Shown here in pieces: positions 1 through 5,218 of a stretch of 5,218 nt of DNA. This DNA comes from Bdellovibrionales bacterium (lineage in GTDB: Bacteria > Bdellovibrionota > Bdellovibrionia > Bdellovibrionales > UBA1609): the NCBI GenBank assembly GCA_020435085.1, contig JAGRAB010000110.1, positions 1-5,218 of the forward strand, in the 5' to 3' direction. Each line of letters begins with the position of its first letter. Position 1 is the first letter of the stretch. The notes beneath the pieces were generated by a model. It ran no database searches. It saw nothing but the letters and a program-made list of their open reading frames with translations, and had not been told where the DNA came from. The position numbers were made by a program, and so were the translations under genes.

Positions 1-66
1 ATGCTTTTTGTTTTCGTTGATGGTTGGTCGCTCTTAGTAGGAAGTTTAGTTAAAAGTTTTGGATAA
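1..66 (+). CDS. fliP: FliP C-terminus (partial), flagellar export gate protein
   Basis: Frame 1 is open from the first base to TAA at 64-66 and encodes 21 residues, MLFVFVDGWSLLVGSLVKSF plus a final G. This matches the conserved end of FliP, where a motif of the form LFVxVDGWxLLVGSLxxSF closes the protein. FliP is a membrane protein and, with FliQ and FliR, forms the core of the flagellar type III export gate. The window starts inside the gene, so the leading ATG is an internal methionine and not the start codon; the signal peptide and main membrane segments lie upstream. fliQ follows after 9 nt, as in most flagellar operons. The fragment is short, but the motif and the neighbour make the call secure. 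Confidence 0.93.
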   Translation: MLFVFVDGWSLLVGSLVKSFG

Positions 67-70
67 GGAG
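65..70 (+). promoter_or_regulatory. Ribosome binding site of fliQ
   Basis: AAGGAG lies 5 nt before the fliQ ATG at 76 and overlaps the fliP TAA stop. It is the strongest Shine-Dalgarno sequence in the window and fixes the fliQ start. Its overlap with the fliP stop suggests coupled translation. Confidence 0.85.
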
Positions 71-75
71 AGGAA

Positions 76-348
76 ATGAGTGAAGAGCTTATTTTAAAAC
101 TAGCGCAAGATACGCTCAGGGTAACGGCTATGCTTGCGGGACCTATGTTGATTGGAGCTCTTGTTGTTGGTTTGATTATTTCAGTTTTACAAGCGGTCAC
201 TCAGATTAACGAAGCCACACTCACTTTTATTCCTAAAATGGTGATTGTAGCCGTTGTTTTTATTATTGCAGCTCCTTGGATGATGGACGTTATTGGCGTC
301 TTTACGACAGATTTATATCAAGGGATTGCTGAAATGGTGAGGAATTGA
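76..348 (+). CDS. fliQ: FliQ, flagellar type III export gate protein
   Basis: FliQ is a small inner-membrane protein. In known flagellar export gates, several copies pack around FliP and FliR to form the channel through which flagellar subunits leave the cytoplasm. The 90-residue length is normal for the family (about 89). Two hydrophobic helices are visible, roughly residues 15-40 and 52-75, joined by the well-conserved loop QAVTQINEATLTFIPK at about 39-54, which is diagnostic for FliQ and its type III secretion homologues. The ATG at 76 follows a strong AAGGAG. The TGA stop (346-348) shares its last base with the fliR ATG. The position between fliP and fliR supports the flagellar assignment over a virulence-type secretion system. 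Nothing is unusual in the gene. Confidence 0.97.
   Translation: MSEELILKLAQDTLRVTAMLAGPMLIGALVVGLIISVLQAVTQINEATLTFIPKMVIVAVVFIIAAPWMMDVIGVFTTDLYQGIAEMVRN
339..343 (+). promoter_or_regulatory. Ribosome binding site of fliR, decides its start
   Basis: GAGGA inside the end of fliQ lies 4 nt before ATG 348 but only 1 nt before the in-frame TTG at 345. This spacing favours ATG 348, which gives a TGATG stop-start overlap with fliQ. Confidence 0.7.
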
Positions 349-1127
349 TGCTTTCATATTTTAATTTTAATGAATATGAAGTGTTGGCATTTTTCTTAGT
401 CCTTATTCGACTATCGGCTTTTATTGTGTCTTGGCCTGTGTTTGACGCGCCATCAATACCAATGCCTGTAAAAATATTGTTTTCGTTGGTCTTGAGTTTT
501 TTGATTTTCCCTCTTGTTGGGCACGATAAGCTTGAGAATAGCTTATTAGAAAATCAAATTATTTTATTAGCTATTCGAGAGGCCTTTATTGGTCTGGCTT
601 TTGGTTATTTAGCAAAAATGTTTTTTTTCGCTATTCGTATTGCGGGAGAAATTATTAGTGTTTCTATTGGCCTTTCGAGTTCTCAACTATTTAACCCCGC
701 TTTTGGTTCACAAGTTTCTTCAATAGAGCAGTTAAAACTTATTGTTGGAAGTTTATTTTTTCTTTCTATTAATGGGCATCATCTTTTACTTATGGGATTG
801 GTTGATACATTCAGAATTTTGCCCCTTGAACTACGAATGATTCATTTTGACCAATTTGTTGCTGTTGGAACATTTGTTCAAGAGATTACCGTTGTTGGCT
901 TAAAAATTGCCTCACCAGTTCTTATTTCTATTTTCTTTATGAATATGACAATGGCCATTGTTGGAAGAACAGTTCCACAAATTAACGTATTAATCACCAG
1001 TTTGCCTGTGAATATTTTATTAGGATTTACAATTTTGTTTGTTTCAATGCCTCTTTTAGTTTGGCAAATGCATGACTTGCTTGATTTGACAACAAGCCGA
1101 GTTTTTTCATTGATGAGAACATTTTAG
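348..1127 (+). CDS. fliR: FliR, flagellar type III export gate protein
   Basis: FliR is a polytopic membrane protein, present as one copy in known export gates, where it completes the FliP-FliQ helical assembly. The 259-residue length is typical of the family. Hydrophobic segments are visible at about residues 10-30, 38-57, 71-104, 128-156, 178-204 and 214-240. Family hallmarks include the early LIRLSAF segment, GEIISVSIGLS (about 100-110) and GRTVPQINVL (about 206-215). I chose ATG 348 over an in-frame TTG at 345 because of Shine-Dalgarno spacing; the TTG would add one residue. The start overlaps the fliQ stop by 1 nt. The gene ends with a single TAG, and flhB begins 3 nt later in the same reading frame. 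A T8 run at 621-628 encodes phenylalanines and leaves the frame intact. Confidence 0.96.
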   Translation: MLSYFNFNEYEVLAFFLVLIRLSAFIVSWPVFDAPSIPMPVKILFSLVLSFLIFPLVGHDKLENSLLENQIILLAIREAFIGLAFGYLAKMFFFAIRIAGEIISVSIGLSSSQLFNPAFGSQVSSIEQLKLIVGSLFFLSINGHHLLLMGLVDTFRILPLELRMIHFDQFVAVGTFVQEITVVGLKIASPVLISIFFMNMTMAIVGRTVPQINVLITSLPVNILLGFTILFVSMPLLVWQMHDLLDLTTSRVFSLMRTF

Positions 1128-1130
1128 TTT

Positions 1131-2204
1131 ATGGCGGAAAGTAATGAACAGGAAAAGACGGAAGAGCCCACGCAGCAGCGACGGGAAGACTTTAGGAAAC
1201 GAGGTCAAGTGGCGCAAACAAAAGAGTTTGCATCTGCTCTTTTTTTATTTTCATTTCTTTTGCTTATGTGGTTTGCGGGGCGATTTTTTCTTAAACAAGC
1301 CGAAGATGTTTTTACAATGTCATTCACCGATTACCTTGTTCGGGCTGTGCGTGAGGGGGATTGGATAGTGGCAGCACACTTTGCAATTAGCAAAATATTT
1401 TTAATTACAGGTCCCATCTTTGGGTTCTTGTGGTTGATTTCATTTGCATCAGGAGCCCTTCAAGTGGGTTTCCTATATAACGAAGAAGCTCTCCAATTTA
1501 AGCCAGAAAGACTAGATCCCATGGAGGGTTTTAAAAGAATTTTTAGTTTAAGATCTGTTGTTGAGGGTATCAAAGCTGTTGCAAAAGTATTGGCTGTTGG
1601 TCTTATTGCTTATCTGATTTTAAAAGATGAAATTGCTGTGATCCCTCATTTAGTCACTTATTCTGTTGGTCAACTTATTACTTATGTCGGAAGTGTTGTT
1701 TTTAAGCTAATTGGGACTGTTGGCTTTTTTGTATTGGTCATTTCAGGTCTTGATTTTTTATATCAACGATATGATTTAGAACAAAAAATGATGATGTCTC
1801 GGCAAGAAGTTCGAGAAGAGTTGAAATCGCGAGAAGGTGATCCCTTAATTAAACAGAGAATTAAAAGGGTTCAACGTGAATTAGCAAATCGACGAATGAT
1901 GGACGCAGTTCCTAAAGCGGATGTTATTGTTACCAACCCAACGCATATTTCTGTGGCTCTTAAATATGACGACACAATGATTGCTCCCACTATTGTGGCA
2001 ATGGGTGCCGATCACTTGGCTTTTAAAATTCGAGAAGTTGCTAAAGAACATGGTATTCCACTTGTTGAAAATAAGCCTTTAGCAAGGACAATATATAAGA
2101 CTTTAAAAATTGGACAAATGATCCCACGTGAGCTGTATACCGCTGTCGCTGAAGTCTTGTCGTATGTTTATAAATTACGCCGAAAATCTAAAGGACAAGT
2201 TTGA
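1131..2204 (+). CDS. flhB: FlhB, flagellar export apparatus and substrate-specificity switch
   Basis: FlhB associates with the FliPQR gate and controls the change from rod/hook to filament substrates. The 357-residue protein opens with the typical charged segment (EKTEEPTQQRREDFRKRGQV), followed by four hydrophobic segments at about 32-54, 80-109, 146-165 and 183-209. A charged linker (about 212-262) leads to the autocleavage site NPTH at residues 269-272. Cleavage is expected between N269 and P270, the same numbering as in Salmonella. The C-terminal part continues to KLRRKSKGQV and is somewhat shorter than the Salmonella protein (383 residues), which has a longer tail. ATG 1131 is the only good start, yet no strong Shine-Dalgarno precedes it; the closest match, GATGAGAA, lies about 11 nt upstream. 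Translation probably depends on ribosomes finishing fliR, 3 nt before. The TGA stop overlaps the flhA ATG by 1 nt. Confidence 0.97.
   Translation: MAESNEQEKTEEPTQQRREDFRKRGQVAQTKEFASALFLFSFLLLMWFAGRFFLKQAEDVFTMSFTDYLVRAVREGDWIVAAHFAISKIFLITGPIFGFLWLISFASGALQVGFLYNEEALQFKPERLDPMEGFKRIFSLRSVVEGIKAVAKVLAVGLIAYLILKDEIAVIPHLVTYSVGQLITYVGSVVFKLIGTVGFFVLVISGLDFLYQRYDLEQKMMMSRQEVREELKSREGDPLIKQRIKRVQRELANRRMMDAVPKADVIVTNPTHISVALKYDDTMIAPTIVAMGADHLAFKIREVAKEHGIPLVENKPLARTIYKTLKIGQMIPRELYTAVAEVLSYVYKLRRKSKGQV
2190..2195 (+). promoter_or_regulatory. Ribosome binding site of flhA
   Basis: AAAGGA near the end of flhB lies 8 nt before ATG 2204 and 5 nt before an in-frame TTG at 2201. Both spacings are workable, so it does not decide the start alone; ATG is preferred by codon strength and by the TGATG overlap with the flhB stop. 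Confidence 0.65.
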
Positions 2205-4300
2205 TGGATCAAATTTTTCAATTTTTAAAACGATTTGAACGACTCACTAAAAATATCGATTTGATGGTTGCCATTGGTTTAATTGGTATTTTGACAGTGA
2301 TGATGATTCCGTTACCGTCATTTTTACTAGATTTAGCACTTACGACATCTTTAACATTGGCTCTTTTAGTTCTCTTGGTCGCTATTTACACGGATAAATC
2401 ATTAGATTTTAGTGTGTTCCCTAGCTTGCTTTTAATGACAACCTTATTTCGACTCTCTCTCAACGTGGCATCCACTCGTTTGATTTTAGCAGAAGGCCAC
2501 AATGGAAAAGATGCTGTTGGTCAGGTGATTGCCGCATTTGGAAACTTTGTTGTCGGTGATAATTACGTCATTGGCTTGATTGTCTTTATTATTTTAGTAG
2601 TGATTAACTTTATTGTTATCACAAAAGGTTCTGGTCGAGTGGCCGAAGTAGCAGCACGTTTTACATTAGATGCGATGCCTGGAAAGCAAATGTCTATTGA
2701 TGCAGATTTGAACTCAGGTCTTATTACAGAGCAACAGGCGCGAGAGCGTCGAAAAGAAATTGAAGCTGAAGCTGATTTTTATGGAGCAATGGATGGTGCC
2801 AGTAAGTTCGTTCGTGGAGATGCGATTGCGGGTATTATTATTACTTTAGTTAACATTGTCGGTGGTCTCTTGGTGGGTATCTTCCAGAGAAATCTTGGCG
2901 TTGCAGATGCGGCAGAAACCTACACAATGTTAACAATTGGTGATGGACTTGTCTCACAAATTCCGGCTCTGATTATTTCAACAGCTGCTGGTATGGTGGT
3001 TACTAGAAACTCCTCAAATAAAAATGTAGGTCATGAAATGGCTGGTCAACTTTTCTTAAAACCACGAGCTGTTGCTATTGTTGCGACGGTTTTAGGGGTT
3101 TTAGCGTTAGTTCCAGGGCTTCCAACAACACCTTTTTTATTTATGGGTGCCGTGATGGGTACGATTGCTTGGGTTATTAAGAAATATGGAGAAGAAAAAG
3201 TTATAACTGCTCGAAAGCAAGAAGAAGAAGAAGCTCGAAAGCCTCAAAAAGAAAATATCGAAAACTTACTGCCTTTGGATATGGTGGAACTGGAAGTTGG
3301 CTATGGCCTTATTAATATTGTTGAGTCAGATCAAACTGGCGATCTTCTCGAAAGAATTGTGAGTATTCGAAAACAGTTTGCCATTGATATGGGTATTATT
3401 GTTCCAAGTATTCATATTCGAGATAACCTTCAACTAGAACCAGGCGAGTACCGAGTGCTCATTAAAGGTAATAAAGTTGGAGGGGGCACTTTAAGACCAG
3501 ACTGCTTTATGGCGATGGATCCAGGCAATGTCGTTGATCGAGTCGATGGAACTCCAACAAAAGAGCCGGCTTTTGGATTGGATGCCTTATGGATTTCAAA
3601 AGGTCTTAAAGAAGAAGCGGAGTTGGCAGGATACACAGTTGTTGATTTACCAACTGTGATGGCGACACATCTTACTGAAATTTTAAGATTACATGCATTT
3701 GAACTCTTCGGTCGTCAAGAAGCAGTCACTCTTATTGATAACTTCAAAAAGAGTTATCCGAAAGTTGTGGAAGAACTTATTCCTGATGTACTTCCGTTGG
3801 GCTCGGTAGTTAAAGTTCTTCAAAACTTACTCAAAGAACAAGTTTCTATTCGAGACTTATTAACTGTTTTTGAAACCTTAGCCGATGAAGGCTCAAAATC
3901 AAAAGATCCTGATATTCTCACTGAGTCTGTCCGACGAAATCTTTCTCGCAGCATTACAACAAAATACATTTCTGATGATGGCCATGTACCAGTGATGACT
4001 TTAGACCCTCATTTGGAGGAACTTATTGCGAATTCATTGATTCAAACAGAACAAGGGACTCAATTAGTGATGGACCCACAAACAGCGCAATACCTTATTG
4101 GTCAAATTGCCCGTACAATAGAGGCACACCCAGAAATTGCAGGACAACCGATTTTGATGACGTCACCAACAGCACGGCGGCATTTATATAAACTCGTCAG
4201 TCGATTTATACCTCAACTTGTTGTTTTATCACATAACGAACTCTCCGCAGACGCACATGTATCTTCGGTAGGAGTTGTGGAGATGGCCCATGCAGGTTAA
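2204..4300 (+). CDS. flhA: FlhA, flagellar export apparatus ring protein
   Basis: FlhA forms a nonameric ring under the export gate, couples proton flow to export and docks chaperone-substrate complexes. The 698-residue length fits the family (Salmonella 692). The N-terminal half is membrane-bound, with hydrophobic segments at about 18-36, 40-62, 69-84, 118-140, 207-227, 288-305 and 310-327. The FHIPEP family signature spans about 145-168 and includes AARFTLDAMPGKQM. Charged residues studied in Salmonella FlhA have counterparts at an offset of two: R92, R145, R152, D156, K201, D206 and D247. A Glu-rich linker (QEEEEARK, about 339-346) leads to the cytosolic substrate-docking domain from about 353 to the end. 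ATG 2204 overlaps the flhB stop by 1 nt; an in-frame TTG at 2201 would add one residue. The last 11 nt overlap flhF in another frame. Confidence 0.98.
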   Translation: MDQIFQFLKRFERLTKNIDLMVAIGLIGILTVMMIPLPSFLLDLALTTSLTLALLVLLVAIYTDKSLDFSVFPSLLLMTTLFRLSLNVASTRLILAEGHNGKDAVGQVIAAFGNFVVGDNYVIGLIVFIILVVINFIVITKGSGRVAEVAARFTLDAMPGKQMSIDADLNSGLITEQQARERRKEIEAEADFYGAMDGASKFVRGDAIAGIIITLVNIVGGLLVGIFQRNLGVADAAETYTMLTIGDGLVSQIPALIISTAAGMVVTRNSSNKNVGHEMAGQLFLKPRAVAIVATVLGVLALVPGLPTTPFLFMGAVMGTIAWVIKKYGEEKVITARKQEEEEARKPQKENIENLLPLDMVELEVGYGLINIVESDQTGDLLERIVSIRKQFAIDMGIIVPSIHIRDNLQLEPGEYRVLIKGNKVGGGTLRPDCFMAMDPGNVVDRVDGTPTKEPAFGLDALWISKGLKEEAELAGYTVVDLPTVMATHLTEILRLHAFELFGRQEAVTLIDNFKKSYPKVVEELIPDVLPLGSVVKVLQNLLKEQVSIRDLLTVFETLADEGSKSKDPDILTESVRRNLSRSITTKYISDDGHVPVMTLDPHLEELIANSLIQTEQGTQLVMDPQTAQYLIGQIARTIEAHPEIAGQPILMTSPTARRHLYKLVSRFIPQLVVLSHNELSADAHVSSVGVVEMAHAG
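4279..4282 (+). promoter_or_regulatory. Probable ribosome binding site of flhF
   Basis: GGAG (within GTGGAG) lies inside the last codons of flhA, 7 nt before ATG 4290. The ATG at 4283 is in the flhA frame and reaches its stop after five codons, so it is not a rival start. Confidence 0.65.
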
Positions 4301-5218
4301 AAAATTCGAAGCAAAGACAATGAAAGAGGCTTTGGAAATGGTGAAGGTCACCTTGGGGCCTGAGGCAATTATTCTCAGTGCTCGAGATAGTCGCGGTGGG
4401 TTTGGCCTTGCAGGAGCAAAGAGCGTTGAAGTGACGGCAGCTGTTTCTGAAGAGATGCTAAAAAAGAAAGCCTTAGCAGAACAAAAACTAAATCAACTCA
4501 GTAAAGAAAAATATATTCACGCGCCGGCGCGCCGTCAAAAAGCATTTATTGATAAGGTTGTTGAACAATATAAGCAGGAGCAAGATATCAAAATGCGAAA
4601 ATTTACAGCAACACCATATATTGAAATTAGTGATGATGAACAGGGGAGTGTTTCAACGTCATCGATCTCTTCAGGGTATGAAAACCTTTCACCAGTTGTT
4701 GCACAGCCAACTCCTCTTTCGAATGATTTTGTGGAAAAGCGAATCCGAGGAGCTGCCGAGAGAGCACTTAATGGAGCCATGGATTTTTTTAAAGAGGAAG
4801 AAGCAACTCCGCAAGTAAGGGTAGCAAAATCTTCAGAAAATGCATTGGTAGCAGATGGTGATGAAATACGAGCTTTACGCAATGAGATTCTTCGTCTTAA
4901 AAGTTTAGTTAAAGGTTTTCAAAAAGTACCTCAGTCATTTGCGAGCCTTCATCCTGGTGCAGATGAAGGGATCCCTTTTGAGTTAAGTTTTATGTATGAG
5001 AAACTCATTCGTGTTGGAGTGGCTAAGGAATATGTGATTCCAGCTCTAAGAAATTTAGAAAGCGCGCTACCTCGAGAGCAATTAAAGAAAAAAGCTTATG
5101 TGAGTGCTTGGATTGCTAGGTATTTATTAGACAATACCCAAATTGCTGAAAATAGAACTCTCAATAAGTATCATGTTTTTGTGGGGCCTTCAGGGCATGG
5201 AAAAACATCATCACTTGT
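4290..5218 (+). CDS. flhF: FlhF (partial, 3' end cut), flagellar placement GTPase of the SRP family
   Basis: FlhF is an SRP-type GTPase that in many polarly flagellated bacteria recruits early flagellar parts to the pole and works with the ATPase FlhG, which limits flagellar number. The frame is open from ATG 4290 to the window end, 309 full codons. Residues 1 to about 60 form the N-terminal B domain, with the family motifs VKKFEAKTMKEAL and LGPEAIILSARD. A variable, charged and Ser/Pro-containing linker follows (about 60-220), with a likely coiled coil at about 191-208 (DEIRALRNEILRLKSLVK). A helical N domain covers about 225-290. The GTPase domain starts with the P-loop GPSGHGKTSS at 299-308; the rest, including the other G motifs, lies beyond the window. 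The start overlaps flhA by 11 nt. The family call is firm; the role in polar placement is inferred from homologues. Confidence 0.95.
   Translation, partial: MQVKKFEAKTMKEALEMVKVTLGPEAIILSARDSRGGFGLAGAKSVEVTAAVSEEMLKKKALAEQKLNQLSKEKYIHAPARRQKAFIDKVVEQYKQEQDIKMRKFTATPYIEISDDEQGSVSTSSISSGYENLSPVVAQPTPLSNDFVEKRIRGAAERALNGAMDFFKEEEATPQVRVAKSSENALVADGDEIRALRNEILRLKSLVKGFQKVPQSFASLHPGADEGIPFELSFMYEKLIRVGVAKEYVIPALRNLESALPREQLKKKAYVSAWIARYLLDNTQIAENRTLNKYHVFVGPSGHGKTSSL
4521..4534 (+). repeat. Nested GC-only palindromes inside flhF
   Basis: Fourteen bases, GCGCCGGCGCGCCG, form a GC-only island in AT-rich DNA. It contains two overlapping 10-bp perfect palindromes: GCGCCGGCGC at 4521-4530 and CGGCGCGCCG at 4525-4534. 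It codes for part of HAPARR in the FlhF linker. The symmetry is seen directly; no function is claimed. It may simply reflect Ala/Pro/Arg codons. Confidence 0.6.

Noticed and set aside
43..58. AAGTTTAGTTAAA present both at the end of fliP and again near 4900 in flhF
   Set aside because: In both places it encodes the peptide SLVK with AT-rich codons. A single short match is best explained by similar codon choice, not by a repeat element.
1144..1368. Open frame of 74 codons overlapping the start of flhB
   Set aside because: It runs out of frame with flhB, whose N-terminus is clearly conserved; the translated product looks like frame-shifted coding sequence.
1369..1385. Possible sigma-54 promoter inside flhB: TGGCAG followed by TTTGCA
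   Set aside because: The distance between the GG and GC elements is one base too long (11 instead of 10), and sigma-54 promoters are strict about this spacing. It also lies inside a coding region with no gene start nearby.
3430..3636. Open frame of 68 codons on the minus strand, opposite flhA
   Set aside because: It is antisense to the conserved FlhA cytosolic domain, with no start signal or motif of its own.
3888..3895. GCCGATGA resembling the -10 element of a flagellar sigma-28 promoter
   Set aside because: There is no convincing TAAA element at the correct distance, and the site sits within flhA far from any gene start.
4549..4818. Open frame of 89 codons on the plus strand in another frame of flhF
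   Set aside because: It lies wholly inside flhF in the variable linker, has no clear ribosome binding site and no family resemblance; it looks like a chance frame.
4535..4882. Open frame of 115 codons on the minus strand, opposite flhF
   Set aside because: It is fully covered by the well-supported flhF frame and has low-complexity Ser/Ala-rich composition, no visible ribosome binding site and no recognisable motif.
1..5218. Search for an undescribed system, mobile element or CRISPR array
   Set aside because: Every part of the window is accounted for by six flagellar genes with intact motifs and almost no intergenic space. No inverted terminal repeats, direct repeat arrays or foreign-looking insert were seen.

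Overview
This window is a flagellar protein-export gene cluster, all on the + strand and tightly packed: fliP (last 21 codons only), fliQ, fliR, flhB, flhA and flhF (first 309 codons, cut by the window end). Almost every base is coding. The gaps are 9 nt or less and three of the five junctions overlap, so the window looks like the interior of one operon. I see no promoter, terminator, RNA gene, mobile element or CRISPR array, and no stretch of 300 bases lacks a gene.

The products form one machine. FliP, FliQ and FliR build the export gate in the cytoplasmic membrane at the base of the flagellum. FlhB binds this gate and switches substrate class after self-cleavage at its NPTH loop. FlhA forms the proton-coupled ring whose cytosolic domains dock chaperone-substrate complexes. 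FlhF is an SRP-type GTPase that in many bacteria sets where, and how many, flagella are built. All the complete proteins have normal family lengths and intact diagnostic motifs, so the system looks functional.

The order fliP-Q-R-flhB-flhA-flhF is common in bacteria whose flagella are placed by FlhF/FlhG (polar Proteobacteria, Bdellovibrio relatives, spirochaetes and some Firmicutes). The DNA is AT-rich and arginine codons lean strongly to CGA. The FlhF N-terminus and gene order remind me of low-GC Bdellovibrio-like bacteria, but this is an impression from memory and not a firm assignment. flhG would be expected just downstream.

I found no undescribed system. The most interesting detail is the fliR/flhB junction: the two genes are in the same frame, separated by one amber stop and one codon, and flhB has no clear ribosome binding site. 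This layout could allow some FliR-FlhB fusion, a form that exists naturally in Clostridium. Smaller points are a variant P-loop in FlhF, a GC-rich palindrome in the flhF linker, the CGA codon bias and a T8 tract in fliR.
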